DNA of 64,000 nucleotides, taken from contig CADCGD010000001.1 of the NCBI GenBank assembly GCA_902800925.1, positions 1 through 64,000 on the forward strand, given 5' to 3'. The notes below the pieces were generated by a model. The model saw only the letters and a program-made list of their open reading frames with translations. It was not told the origin of the DNA and ran no database searches. Origin of the DNA: an uncultured Bacteroidales bacterium (GTDB lineage: Bacteria; Bacteroidota; Bacteroidia; Bacteroidales; Bacteroidaceae). A program made the position numbers and the translations under genes. Position 1 is the first letter of the stretch. Each line of letters starts with the position of its first letter. This document shows positions 38,797-48,676 of this stretch, in pieces.

Positions 38797-41475
38797 ATGA
38801 AGAAATCGTTTTTTGCTATATGTTGCCTGACGGTTGGAATGACCATGATGGCACAGCAGCTACCGTATCAAAATCCGAACCTGTCGGCTAAGGAGCGTGC
38901 CATTGACCTGTGTGGTCGTTTGACACTGGAAGAGAAAGCGATGCTGATGCTCGACGAGAGTCCGGCTATTCCACGCTTAGGTATCAAGAAGTTCTTCTGG
39001 TGGAGTGAGGCCCTGCATGGTGCTGCCAATATGGGTAATGTTACCAACTTCCCCGAGCCCGTGGCGATGGCTTCGTCGTTTAATCCGGCACTGTTGTATA
39101 AGTGTTTCGATGTAGCGTCTACGGAGTTCCGTGCACAGTATAACCACCGCCTCTATGACTTAGGTGGTGAGGATATGAAGATGCGCTCGCTGTCGGTATG
39201 GACACCGAATGTCAACATCTTCCGTGACCCCCGTTGGGGACGTGGACAGGAGACCTATGGTGAAGACCCCTACCTGACCAGTATGATGGGCGATGCCGTG
39301 GTACGTGGTTTGCAGGGCGATCCGCTGATTGGCGCAACTGGTCAGCACAAGTACCGTAAGCTGTGGGCATGTGCCAAGCACTATGCCGTACATAGCGGTC
39401 CGGAATACACCCGCCATACTGCCAACCTGACGAATGTACCGGTGCGCGACTTCTGGGAAACCTACATGCCGGCCTTCAAGTATCTGGTGACGAAGAGTGA
39501 TGTCCGTGAGGTGATGTGTGCCTACCAGCGACTGGATGACGACCCCTGCTGTGGCTCTAACCGTCTGTTGCAGCAGATTCTGCGCGATGAGTGGGGCTTT
39601 AAGTACCTGGTGGTTAGCGACTGTGGTGCCATCAGCGACTTCTATACCTCTCATAAGAGTTCGTCCTCGGCCGTAACGGCCTCGGTGCGAGCTACGCTGG
39701 CAGGTACAGATGTGGAGTGTGGCTATGGCTATGCCTATCGCAGCATCCCTGAAGCCGTGCGTCGTGGCCTTATCACCGAGCAGGAGGTCGATAAGCACGT
39801 CATCCGTCTGTTAGAGGGCCGCTTCGACTTGGGTGAGATGGACGACCCGTCGCTGGTGGAGTGGTCGAAGATTCCGTATTCTGCTATGAGCACCAAGGCC
39901 TCTGCACAGTTGGCGCTGGATATGGCACGTCAGTCTATTGTCCTGCTGAAAAACGGAAGCCTCCCCCTATCCCCCTCCAAAGGGAAGGGGAACTCAGAGA
40001 CTGCCAAACTCCCTCTCCCTTTGGAGAGGGGTGAGGGGAGGCTCGCTGTTATCGGCCCCAACGCTGACAATGAACCCATGATGTGGGGTAACTATAACGG
40101 CACACCGAACCATACGGTGACCATTCTTGATGGCATCTGTGGAAAATTAAAGATTAAAAAGGAAAAATTAAATAAAAACTCCAAATTGTTCTATGCACCA
40201 GGTTGTGACCTGACGTATGACAAGGTGATGGAGTGCCATATGGCGACGGAGTGTACAGCTCCCGACGGTAAAAAAGGACTGAAGGGTACTTTCTGGACGA
40301 ATACGGAGTGGAAAGGTAAACCGTTCACTACGGAGTATTACACCCAACCGCTGGCCGTGACCACTAATGGTATGCACGTCTTTGCTCCCAACCTGCCTAT
40401 TGAGGACTTTTCTGCAAAGTACGAGACCACCTTTGCACCAAAGGAGGCAGGAGAATACGTGCTGAACGTAGAGGGCACAGGTGATTTCTCGGTATATGTC
40501 AATGGTGAGCGCAAGGAGAACCACCACATCTGGCGTTCGACGCCCACCCGTACCGTGCTGAATGCAAAGGCTGGCGAGAAGTTCCAGATTGAGGTGCGTT
40601 TCAACACCGTGAAGACGTGGGGTGCAGGCATGAAGATCAATATCGCCCGTGAGCTACCGTTGGATTACCAACAGACCATCGCTCAGTTGAAGGGTATCGA
40701 TAAGGTGATCTTCGTCGGTGGTATTGCTCCCAGTCTGGAGGGCGAGGAGATGCCCGTTAATATTGAAGGTTTCAAGGGTGGTGACCGTACCAACATCGAA
40801 CTGCCGAAGGTACAGCGTGACTTCCTGAAAGCACTGAAGGCTGCCGGCAAGCAGGTCATCTTTGTTAACTGTTCTGGTTCGGCTATTGCGCTGGAGCCCG
40901 ATGTACAGAGCTGCGACGCCATCGTCCAGGCATGGTATCCTGGTCAGGAGGGTGGTACGGCTGTTGCTGACGTGCTCTTCGGCGACGTCAACCCCAGCGG
41001 TAAGCTGCCCGTCACCTTCTATAAGCGTAGCAGTCAGCTGCCTGACTATGAGGACTACTCCATGAAGGGACGTACCTATCGCTACTTCAACGATGCCTTG
41101 TTCCCCTTCGGCTATGGACTGAGCTATACTTCGTTTGAAATCGGTGAGGCCCGCAGTTCTGTGAATGGCGATGCCGTCGCCATCAACTTTACCGTTGAGA
41201 ACACGGGTAAGCGTGACGGTACGGAAATCGTACAGGTGTATATCCGCAATACCGCTGATAAGGAGGGACCGCTGAAGACGCTGCGTGGCTTCAAGCGTGT
41301 GACGCTGAAAGCTGGAGAGAAGACAGTCGAGACGATACGTCTCGACCGCGAGAGCTTTGAGTGTTGGGACAGCGAGACCAATACCATGCGTGTGAAGCCC
41401 GGTAAGTATGAGGTACTGGTGGGCAACAGCTCATTGGATAAAGACCTGAAACGCCTAAATGTTACTATTCAATAA
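38797..41475 (+). CDS. GH3 beta-xylosidase-like glycosidase with PA14 domain
   Basis: An 892-residue secreted GH3 enzyme, most likely releasing xylose from xylo-oligosaccharides. Signal peptide to about residue 19 (GMTMMAQ). N-terminal TIM barrel with [41 protein letters not shown], and nucleophile D275 in [11 protein letters not shown]; alpha/beta sandwich split by a PA14 domain (about 485-610: [24 protein letters not shown]); C-terminal fibronectin-III-like domain (about 790-890). The WSEALHG pattern is typical of GH3 beta-xylosidases. Two repeat insertions disturb otherwise conserved blocks: an 86-bp palindrome (39958-40043) between VLLKN and LAVIGPN, and a five-heptad array (40143-40177) before LFYAPGCDL. 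The frame stays open through both. Confidence 0.93.
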   Translation: MKKSFFAICCLTVGMTMMAQQLPYQNPNLSAKERAIDLCGRLTLEEKAMLMLDESPAIPRLGIKKFFWWSEALHGAANMGNVTNFPEPVAMASSFNPALLYKCFDVASTEFRAQYNHRLYDLGGEDMKMRSLSVWTPNVNIFRDPRWGRGQETYGEDPYLTSMMGDAVVRGLQGDPLIGATGQHKYRKLWACAKHYAVHSGPEYTRHTANLTNVPVRDFWETYMPAFKYLVTKSDVREVMCAYQRLDDDPCCGSNRLLQQILRDEWGFKYLVVSDCGAISDFYTSHKSSSSAVTASVRATLAGTDVECGYGYAYRSIPEAVRRGLITEQEVDKHVIRLLEGRFDLGEMDDPSLVEWSKIPYSAMSTKASAQLALDMARQSIVLLKNGSLPLSPSKGKGNSETAKLPLPLERGEGRLAVIGPNADNEPMMWGNYNGTPNHTVTILDGICGKLKIKKEKLNKNSKLFYAPGCDLTYDKVMECHMATECTAPDGKKGLKGTFWTNTEWKGKPFTTEYYTQPLAVTTNGMHVFAPNLPIEDFSAKYETTFAPKEAGEYVLNVEGTGDFSVYVNGERKENHHIWRSTPTRTVLNAKAGEKFQIEVRFNTVKTWGAGMKINIARELPLDYQQTIAQLKGIDKVIFVGGIAPSLEGEEMPVNIEGFKGGDRTNIELPKVQRDFLKALKAAGKQVIFVNCSGSAIALEPDVQSCDAIVQAWYPGQEGGTAVADVLFGDVNPSGKLPVTFYKRSSQLPDYEDYSMKGRTYRYFNDALFPFGYGLSYTSFEIGEARSSVNGDAVAINFTVENTGKRDGTEIVQVYIRNTADKEGPLKTLRGFKRVTLKAGEKTVETIRLDRESFECWDSETNTMRVKPGKYEVLVGNSSLDKDLKRLNVTIQ
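39958..40043. repeat. In-frame palindromic insertion in the GH3 gene
   Basis: 28-bp arms 39958-39985 and 40016-40043 are inverted copies with about four mismatches; both carry AGCCTCCCC at the outside and TCCAAAGGGA at the inside. The insert encodes a low-complexity [12 protein letters not shown]-type stretch. Confidence 0.75.
40143..40177 (+). repeat. Five-heptad array inside the GH3 gene
   Basis: AAAATTA, AAGATTA, AAAAGGA, AAAATTA, AATAAAA. Encodes a lysine-rich [12 protein letters not shown] stretch in frame. Confidence 0.65.
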
Positions 41476-41480
41476 TAGCT

Positions 41481-43961
41481 ATGAGAAAAATATACTTATT
41501 CCTATCTTTTGTCTGTGCATTGCCAACAGTTGCACAAGAGTATAAATTGTGGTATGACAAACCTGCCGCACACTGGCTGGAGGCACTGCCTGTCGGCAAC
41601 TCACAGATGGGCGCCATGATCTATGGCGGTACCGATACTGAAGAGATACAACTCAACGAAGAAACCTTCTGGAGTGGTTCACCCCATAACAACGACAGTC
41701 CTGCCGCCAAGGCACACCTGCAAGAGGTGCGCGACAGCATCTTTGCGGGTAAGGAAGAGGCTGCCCACAAGATTATCGACCAGAATTTCTTCAAGGGTCC
41801 TCACGGCATGCGCTTCCTGCCGGTGGGTAGCGTCAAGCTGTCGTTAGGGCACGAGGATGTCACGAACTATCGCCGTGAACTGAATATCGGTACGGCACTG
41901 AACACCACCAGCTATACCTGTAATGGTGTGAAGTACGAGCGTACCGTCTTTGCCTCGCTGGCCGACGGCGTGATCGTTGTCCAGCTGAAGGCTAGCAAGA
42001 AGGGTGCCCTGTCATTTGCTGTGGCATTTGACAGTCCCTTGCAATCAAAGGTGTTTACTGTCTCCAAACATGAGTTTATCAAGGGCTCTGTCAATGAACT
42101 TGCAGCTGTCGTTGATGGTGCCGAGCACGAAGGCATCAAGGCAGGTTTGAAGGCTGAATGTCGCATCATGGTGGAAGCTGATGGCAAGGTGGGACGTGGC
42201 CTAGACAAGTTATTGATTGACAATGCCACTACTGCCACCCTGTATATCACTGCTGCTACTAATTTCGTAAACTATAAAGATATTACGGGTAACCCAGTGA
42301 AGAAGAACAATCAGACACTGGCAGCTGTCAAGGGGAAAGCCTATCAGCAGTTGCTGAAGCGCCATGAACAGGCCTACAAGGAGCAGTATGACAGGGTGAG
42401 CCTGGAGCTGGGAAAGCCCGCAGGAAAAGCTGCGGGAGTAGTGGAGGCTGCTGCGCTGCCTACTGACCAGCGGTTGGCGAAGTTTGACGGCAGTGACTTG
42501 GGACTGGTGGCCCTGATGATGCAGTACGGTCGCTACCTGCTGATATCCTCGTCGCAGCCTGGTGGTCAGGCCGCCAACCTGCAAGGTGTATGGAATGACA
42601 AGGTCTATGCCATGTGGGACTCGAAATACACCATCAATATCAATGCCGAGATGAACTACTGGCCATCGCTGGTGGGTAACCTTGTAGAGAACCAGGAACC
42701 ATTGTTGTCAATGATTCGTGACCTCAGCGAGACGGGTCGTAAGACGGCAGAGGTGATGTATGGCTGTAAGGGTTGGGTGGCCCACCACAATACCGACCTG
42801 TGGCGCGTGGCCGGACCTATCGACGGTACGACATGGGGCATGTTCCCCACAGGTGGCGCCTGGTTGACAACGCATATCTGGCAGCAGTACCTGTTTACGG
42901 GTGATGAGAAGTTGTTGCGTGAGTACTATCCCGTGATGAAGGGGGCTGCCGACTTCCTGCTGGACTACCTTTGCGAGCATCCTACCTATCATTGGCTGGT
43001 CACAGCACCGACTGTATCGCCTGAACATGGTCCCATCGGTAAGCATACCACGGTGACGGCAGGCTCTACCATGGACAACCAGATTGTCTTCGACGTGCTG
43101 ACCCAGACAATTGCTGCCGCCCGGATTCTCGGTGAGGACAATGCTTACATCACACGTCTTTCATCAGCTCTCTCCAAACTGCCTCCCATGCAGATTGGCA
43201 AGCACGGACAGCTGCAGGAATGGCTGTGGGACGGTGACGATCCTAACGACCAGCACCGCCATGTGTCACACCTCTATGGACTGTATCCCTCTAACCAGAT
43301 ATCACCATTTACGCACCCCGACCTTTATAGTGCTGCCGCCACCACACTGATACAGCGTGGTGATCAGGCAACGGGATGGAGTCTGGGATGGAAGACCAAC
43401 CTGTGGGCACGTCTGTTGGATGGCAACCATGCCTTCTTGATTATTAAGAATATGCTTCGTATCTTGCCTGACGACAGCAAGATGAGACAGTATCCTGACG
43501 GACGTACCTATCCCAACCTCTTTGATGCCCATCCACCGTTCCAGATAGATGGTAACTTCGGTGTGGCTGCCGGTATTTGTGAGATGTTGCTGCAGAGTCA
43601 CGACGGTGCGGTACATCTGTTGCCCGCCCTGCCTGACGACTGGCAGCAGGGGCGTGTCAAGGGTCTGAGAGCCCGTGGCGGTTTTATCGTTGATGAGGAA
43701 TGGAGTGAGGGAAAGCTTTGCTCAACGACCATTCGCAGTACTATCGGTGGTACGCTGCGCCTGCGCTCGTATGTACCGTTGAAGGGTAAGGGCCTGCGCC
43801 CTGCCAAGGGTGATTGTCCCAACTCCTTGCTGGCACCGGCTACTATCAAGCAGCCGTTGCATTCTCCTGAGCTGAAAGCAATTGATAACAAGGTGCTGCC
43901 GACGGTCTATGAGTATGACCTTGACACCACTGCAGGAAAAAACTATAAGCTGAAGATATAA
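41481..43961 (+). CDS. GH95 alpha-L-fucosidase/alpha-L-galactosidase-type glycosidase
   Basis: An 826-residue secreted GH95 enzyme. Signal peptide to about 18 (LPTVAQ). N-terminal beta-domain with [28 protein letters not shown] and [11 protein letters not shown], helical (alpha/alpha)6 barrel with [20 protein letters not shown]-type NxN region, [38 protein letters not shown] and the C-terminal [16 protein letters not shown] containing the catalytic-base Asp of the family. GH95 members cleave alpha-1,2-fucose, but members in corn-xylan loci act on L-galactose side chains; which applies here is not determined. It overlaps the GH31 start by one base (TAATG). Confidence 0.93.
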   Translation: MRKIYLFLSFVCALPTVAQEYKLWYDKPAAHWLEALPVGNSQMGAMIYGGTDTEEIQLNEETFWSGSPHNNDSPAAKAHLQEVRDSIFAGKEEAAHKIIDQNFFKGPHGMRFLPVGSVKLSLGHEDVTNYRRELNIGTALNTTSYTCNGVKYERTVFASLADGVIVVQLKASKKGALSFAVAFDSPLQSKVFTVSKHEFIKGSVNELAAVVDGAEHEGIKAGLKAECRIMVEADGKVGRGLDKLLIDNATTATLYITAATNFVNYKDITGNPVKKNNQTLAAVKGKAYQQLLKRHEQAYKEQYDRVSLELGKPAGKAAGVVEAAALPTDQRLAKFDGSDLGLVALMMQYGRYLLISSSQPGGQAANLQGVWNDKVYAMWDSKYTININAEMNYWPSLVGNLVENQEPLLSMIRDLSETGRKTAEVMYGCKGWVAHHNTDLWRVAGPIDGTTWGMFPTGGAWLTTHIWQQYLFTGDEKLLREYYPVMKGAADFLLDYLCEHPTYHWLVTAPTVSPEHGPIGKHTTVTAGSTMDNQIVFDVLTQTIAAARILGEDNAYITRLSSALSKLPPMQIGKHGQLQEWLWDGDDPNDQHRHVSHLYGLYPSNQISPFTHPDLYSAAATTLIQRGDQATGWSLGWKTNLWARLLDGNHAFLIIKNMLRILPDDSKMRQYPDGRTYPNLFDAHPPFQIDGNFGVAAGICEMLLQSHDGAVHLLPALPDDWQQGRVKGLRARGGFIVDEEWSEGKLCSTTIRSTIGGTLRLRSYVPLKGKGLRPAKGDCPNSLLAPATIKQPLHSPELKAIDNKVLPTVYEYDLDTTAGKNYKLKI

Positions 43962-46315
43962 TGAGAAAGAGTCTATTGATGACAGCCGCCCTGCTGTTGA
44001 CAACCGCTGCTTGGGCGCAGGAAATGAAGGTGGAGTTTATGACACCCTCCATCGTTCATGTGGTAAAAGGTGAACCCACCAAGAGTCTTGTTGTCATTGC
44101 CAAGCCAGAACAGGTGAAGGTGACACAGAAAGGCAATACGTGGAAGAGCAGCGAACTGACGGTAAAGCTCGAACCCGAGACGCAGACTCTGGTCTTTATG
44201 ACGAGCAAGGGTAAGGTGCTCCTGAAGGAAAAGGGCATCAGTATGGTGCGTAAGAACGAATATGAGTTCGAGGTCAGTCAGAGTTTCTTCCTTGACAAGG
44301 ATGAGGCTATCTACGGTCTGGGTACCATCCAGAATGGTAAGATGAACCGTCGTGGTGAGAAGAAACGTATGGAGCAGTCGAACCTGGAGGATTTCCAGAA
44401 CGTGTTGCAGAGCATCAAGGGCTGGGGACTCTATTGGGAGAACTATTCGCCCACGCTGTTTGAGGATAACGCTCAGGGAATGACGTTTACTTCTGAGGCT
44501 GGTCAGGGCATTGATTATTACTTTATGTATGGCGGCAGTGCTGACGGTGTCATCGCTCAGATGCGCCATCTGACAGGTGATGTGCCGATGTTCCCCCTGT
44601 GGACCTACGGTTTCTGGCAGTCGAAGGAACGCTATAAGACCGCTGCGGAGACAGAGAGCATCGTTGACCAGTACCGTGCGCTGCACGTTCCCTTGGATGG
44701 TATCATTCAGGACTGGCAGTACTGGGGTTCTAACTACTTGTGGAATGCCATGGACTTCCTGTCAGAAGATTTCGTCAATGGTCCGCAGATGATCAAGAAC
44801 GTACACCGTAAGCATGCCCACTTCATGATTTCTATCTGGGCGAGCTTCGGTCCGCAGACCCAGCAGTACCGTGAACTGGCAGAGAAGAATCTGCTGTTGC
44901 CCTTTGAAACATGGCCACAGAGCGGTCTGTCGCATATCTGGCCGCCACGCAGGGACTATCCGTCGGGCGTGAAGGTGTATGATGCCTTCAGTCCTGTGGC
45001 TCGCGCCATCTATTGGAACCACTTGAAGCGCCTCTATGACTATGGCACTGATGCGTGGTGGATGGACTCTACCGATCCCGACTTCTTCAATCCAAGAGAG
45101 AGTGACTATGCGCACAAAGTATATGGCGGTACCTGGCGCTCACAGCGTAATGCCTTCCCGTTAGAGACGGTGCGTGGCATCTACCAATCACAACGTAAGG
45201 ATGACCGTGGCAAGCGTATCTTCATCATGACTCGTTCCAGCTATGCCGGACAGCAACATTATGGTTCGAATATGTGGAGTGGTGACGTGAATTCCTCGTG
45301 GGATATGTTGCGCAAACAGGTTCCTGCTGGACTGAGCTTCTCGTTGACAGGTAATCCTAACTTCAATACGGATATCGGTGGTTTCTTCTGTGGTTCGTAT
45401 AACACCAAGGGTAAAGGTTCTGCCCCCCAGAATCCACAGTTCCAGGAACTCTATGTTCGTTGGATGCAGTATGGCCTGTTCTGTCCCGTCTTCCGTAGTC
45501 ATGGTGCCGATGCACCTCGTGAGATCTGGCAGTTTGGCAAGAAAGGCGAGCCTGTCTATGATGCCATCGAGAAGCAGATTCGTCTACGCTACCGCCTCTT
45601 ACCTTATTTATATAGTACTGCCTGGCAGGTGACCTCTAACAATGACAGCTATATACGTCCATTGTTCAGCGACTTCGCAGCAGACAAGAAGGTATGGGAC
45701 GTGACCGATGAGTTCCTCTTCGGTCGCAGTATTCTCGCTGCACCTATCGTTAATCCACAATATACGGAGGAGAAGATTATCCGTACCGATGCCATGACGG
45801 GCTGGGACAGAAAAGAGGTGAGAGGTGAGAAGTCAGAGGTTAGAGATATGATTGACTGGAGTGCTACAAAGACTGCTGTGAAGTACCTGCCGAAGGGTGC
45901 TACATGGTATGATTTTTGGACAAACAAACAATATAAGGGTGGTCAGACGATAACCTTAGAGACTTCGTTCGATCGTGTGCCGATGTTTGTCCGTGCCGGT
46001 AGTATCCTGCCATTGGGTCCTGAGATGCAGTGGGTCGGTGAGAAGAAATGGGACAACCTGGAACTGCGCGTCTATCCGGGTGCTGACGGTCAGTTCGTAC
46101 TCTATGAGGACGAAGGTGACAACTATAACTATGAGAAGGGTGCGTATAGTGTCATCCAGTTCAGTTGGAATGAAAAGACGCATACATTGACCATTGGCGA
46201 TCGTCAAGGTAGCTATCCGGGCATGCTCCAGAACCGTCAGTTTACCATAGTTCTGCCCGATGGAAAACAACAGACCGTCCGTTACGACGGCATACAGCAG
46301 ACTGTTCGTTTGTAA
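43961..46315 (+). CDS. GH31 alpha-xylosidase/alpha-glucosidase-type glycosidase
   Basis: A 784-residue secreted GH31 enzyme (signal peptide AAWAQ, about 20). N-terminal beta-domain with AIYGLGTIQNGKMNRRG, TIM barrel with FWQSKERYKT, GIIQDWQYWG, nucleophile D369 in WWMDSTDPD and acid/base D442 in MWSGDVNSSWDML, and GNPNFNTDIGGFF; then C-terminal beta-domains with FVRAGSILPLGP. The WMDSTDPD form and the locus favour an alpha-xylosidase removing xylose side groups, but alpha-glucosidase or galactosidase activity is possible. Residues about 618-630 (KEVRGEKSEVRDM) are encoded by a five-heptad array inserted in a C-terminal loop. Confidence 0.9.
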   Translation: MRKSLLMTAALLLTTAAWAQEMKVEFMTPSIVHVVKGEPTKSLVVIAKPEQVKVTQKGNTWKSSELTVKLEPETQTLVFMTSKGKVLLKEKGISMVRKNEYEFEVSQSFFLDKDEAIYGLGTIQNGKMNRRGEKKRMEQSNLEDFQNVLQSIKGWGLYWENYSPTLFEDNAQGMTFTSEAGQGIDYYFMYGGSADGVIAQMRHLTGDVPMFPLWTYGFWQSKERYKTAAETESIVDQYRALHVPLDGIIQDWQYWGSNYLWNAMDFLSEDFVNGPQMIKNVHRKHAHFMISIWASFGPQTQQYRELAEKNLLLPFETWPQSGLSHIWPPRRDYPSGVKVYDAFSPVARAIYWNHLKRLYDYGTDAWWMDSTDPDFFNPRESDYAHKVYGGTWRSQRNAFPLETVRGIYQSQRKDDRGKRIFIMTRSSYAGQQHYGSNMWSGDVNSSWDMLRKQVPAGLSFSLTGNPNFNTDIGGFFCGSYNTKGKGSAPQNPQFQELYVRWMQYGLFCPVFRSHGADAPREIWQFGKKGEPVYDAIEKQIRLRYRLLPYLYSTAWQVTSNNDSYIRPLFSDFAADKKVWDVTDEFLFGRSILAAPIVNPQYTEEKIIRTDAMTGWDRKEVRGEKSEVRDMIDWSATKTAVKYLPKGATWYDFWTNKQYKGGQTITLETSFDRVPMFVRAGSILPLGPEMQWVGEKKWDNLELRVYPGADGQFVLYEDEGDNYNYEKGAYSVIQFSWNEKTHTLTIGDRQGSYPGMLQNRQFTIVLPDGKQQTVRYDGIQQTVRL
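45815..45849 (+). repeat. Five-heptad array inside the GH31 gene
   Basis: GAGGTGA, GAGGTGA, GAAGTCA, GAGGTTA, GAGATAT; in frame, 35 bp. Confidence 0.8.
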
Positions 46316-46322
46316 CATCGGG

Positions 46323-46391
46323 GAACGGATTCTCCGTTCATGATACACCAGCCAAAGAGTTTGTAACATCAGCCAACGCTGATGTTACAAA
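46323..46391 (+). terminator. Two hairpins between GH31 and GH10-CE1
   Basis: GAACGGA-TTC-TCCGTTC (46323-46339) and a perfect 14-bp inverted repeat TTTGTAACATCAGC / GCTGATGTTACAAA (46360-46373 and 46378-46391). The second ends 7 bp before the -7 element of the next gene, so it may be an operator with a TGTTACA core rather than, or as well as, a terminator. Confidence 0.5.
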
Positions 46392-46406
46392 TCTTTTGTA
46401 TCTTTG
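46341..46406 (+). promoter_or_regulatory. GH10-CE1 operon promoter with -58 box
   Basis: TATCTTTG (46399-46406) with TGATACACCAG (46341-46351) starting 58 bp upstream, the same 11-mer as at 34138. No -33 TTTG. Confidence 0.7.
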
Positions 46407-46452
46407 CAAGCGTAATTATTATGAACTATTAACTCAACTAAACATCACACAA

Positions 46453-48654
46453 ATGAAACAGACTTTTAAGACTGCTTTGGCCATTGTGTTGGCCATGAAT
46501 TGTTTGGGTTTGTGGGCTCAGTGGGGTGCACCTGCCGATCCTAATCCAACCGTAAAACTGAAGGATGCTTACAAGAATTACTTTATGATTGGCGTTGCGC
46601 TCAATCAGCGTAATGTAAGCAATGATGACCAGGTGAATCTGGTAAAGGCCGAGTTTAACAGTATCACTGCTGAGAATGACATGAAACCCGGCGAACTGCA
46701 TCCTAAGGAGGGTGTGTGGAACTGGGAGAAGGCCGATAAGATTGCCAACTTCTGTCGTCAGAACGGTATCAAACTGCGTGGACACTGCCTCTGCTGGCAC
46801 TCACAGTTTGCCGACTGGATGTTCACCGACAAGAAGGGTAAACCCGTCAAGAAGGAAGTGTTCTACCAGCGTCTGCGTGAGCACATCCATACGGTGGTCA
46901 ACCGTTATAAGGATGTCGTTTATTGCTGGGATGTGGTGAATGAGGCTATGGCCGACAATGTTCGTCCGAACTTTGCCAATGGTAAGTTCACACCAGGCAG
47001 CCCCTATCGTGACAGTCGCCACTACCAGCTCTGTGGTGACGAATTCATTGCCAAGGCTTTCGAGTTTGCACGTGAGGCTGACCCCAATGCCCTGCTGTTC
47101 TATAACGACTATAACGAGTGTGACCCCGGCAAGCGCGACCGTATCTTTGACATGGTGAAGAAGATGAAGGATGCTGGTGTGCCTATCGATGGTATCGGTA
47201 TGCAGGGTCACTACAATGTCTATGGACCTACTGAGGAGGACATCGATGCTGCCATCACGAAGTATAAGACCATCGTGAAGCACATCCATGTTACTGAGCT
47301 CGACATCCGTATGAACACGGAGATGGGTGGTCAGCTGCGCTTTTCTCGTGGTGAGAACAAACCCGTGGCAGGTTATATGAACACCCTGCTGACTGATCAG
47401 TACAACCGTGTCTTCAAGATTTTCCGTAAGCATAAGGATGTCATCGATTGTGTGACCTTCTGGAACCTCGGTGACCGTGATTCTTGGCTGGGTGTTAACA
47501 ACCATCCGCTGCCTTTCGACGAGAACTACAAACCCAAGCAGGCTTACTATGCTATCAAGAACTTCGATGCTAAGCTTGACAATGCTCAGCTCAAGGAGGA
47601 TTTCGTGCCCAATCCCTGCAACCAGCCCGGTCAGGAGTGGCCCAAGGTGAACAGTCAAGGTTATGCCCGTTTCCGTGTAGAGGCTCCCGATGCCAAGTCA
47701 GTCATTGTCAGCCTCGGTCTGGGTGGCCGTGGCGGTACGGTACTGCGCAAGGATAAGGACGGCGTATGGGTAGGAACTACTGAGGGTCCGATGGATCCTG
47801 GTTTCCACTACTATCACCTGACCATCGACGGTGGCGTCTTCAACGACCCCGGAACACATAACTACTTCGGCAGCTGCCGTTGGGAGAGTGGTATCGAGAT
47901 TCCTGCTCCCGACCAGGCCTTCTATGCTGAGCGCACTGATATTCCTCATGGCAACATGCAGAAGATCCTGTTCTATTCCAAGAGTCTGGGTAAGATGCAG
48001 GAGGCTACTGTCTATATCCCCAATGGCTATGGTAAGCTGGTAAAGGGTAAGAATGGTAAGCTCACACAGGAGCGCTATCCCGTACTGTACCTGCAGCATG
48101 GCTGGGGTGAGAACGAAACCAGCTGGCCTGTACAGGGTAAGGCCGGTCTGATTATGGACAACCTGATTGCAGATGGCAAGATCAAGCCCTTCATCATCGT
48201 GATGGCTTACGGTCTGACCAACGACTTTAAGTTCGGTACCATCGGTAAGTTTACTGCCGAGGAGTTTGAAAAGGTGCTCATCGACGAGCTGATTCCTTAT
48301 GTTGACGCAAACTTCCTGACCAAGGCCGACAAGTGGAACCGTGCTATGGCAGGTTTGTCAATGGGAGGTATGACTACCAAGCTCATCACCCTGCGTCGTC
48401 CTGAGGTGTTCGGATACTGGGGACTGCTGAGCGGTGGCCAGTATGCTCCTGAGGAAATTAAGGATCCTAAGTGCGTGAAGTATATCTTCGAAGGCTGTGG
48501 CTCTAAGGAGAATCCTGCAGGTATCAACAAGAGTGTAGAGTCTCTGAAGGCTGCCGGTTTCAATGCCGAAGGTCTGATCTCTGAAGGTACTGCCCATGAG
48601 TTCTTGACATGGCGCCGTTGCTTGTATCTGATGGCTCAGAAGCTGTTTAAGTAA
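46453..48654 (+). CDS. Bifunctional GH10 endo-xylanase and CE1 feruloyl esterase
   Basis: A 733-residue secreted fusion with the layout of the Prevotella Xyn10D-Fae1A type. Signal peptide to about residue 23 (CLGLWAQ). GH10 barrel (about 35-385): FNSITAENDMKPGELHP, LRGHCLCWHSQ, acid/base E164 in CWDVVNEA, nucleophile E282 in HVTELDI, and FWNLGDRDSWL. Then an E-set domain (about 400-490: RFRVEAPDAKSVIVSLG) and CE1 esterase (about 495-733): VLYLQHGWGENETSW, nucleophile S636 in AGLSMGG, and His in [11 protein letters not shown]. It cuts the xylan backbone and removes ferulic acid. The ATG at 46453 gives the signal peptide; an in-frame start at 46396 overlaps the promoter. Confidence 0.96.
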   Translation: MKQTFKTALAIVLAMNCLGLWAQWGAPADPNPTVKLKDAYKNYFMIGVALNQRNVSNDDQVNLVKAEFNSITAENDMKPGELHPKEGVWNWEKADKIANFCRQNGIKLRGHCLCWHSQFADWMFTDKKGKPVKKEVFYQRLREHIHTVVNRYKDVVYCWDVVNEAMADNVRPNFANGKFTPGSPYRDSRHYQLCGDEFIAKAFEFAREADPNALLFYNDYNECDPGKRDRIFDMVKKMKDAGVPIDGIGMQGHYNVYGPTEEDIDAAITKYKTIVKHIHVTELDIRMNTEMGGQLRFSRGENKPVAGYMNTLLTDQYNRVFKIFRKHKDVIDCVTFWNLGDRDSWLGVNNHPLPFDENYKPKQAYYAIKNFDAKLDNAQLKEDFVPNPCNQPGQEWPKVNSQGYARFRVEAPDAKSVIVSLGLGGRGGTVLRKDKDGVWVGTTEGPMDPGFHYYHLTIDGGVFNDPGTHNYFGSCRWESGIEIPAPDQAFYAERTDIPHGNMQKILFYSKSLGKMQEATVYIPNGYGKLVKGKNGKLTQERYPVLYLQHGWGENETSWPVQGKAGLIMDNLIADGKIKPFIIVMAYGLTNDFKFGTIGKFTAEEFEKVLIDELIPYVDANFLTKADKWNRAMAGLSMGGMTTKLITLRRPEVFGYWGLLSGGQYAPEEIKDPKCVKYIFEGCGSKENPAGINKSVESLKAAGFNAEGLISEGTAHEFLTWRRCLYLMAQKLFK

Positions 48655-48676
48655 CGTTGAACATTGACGCTAGAGA

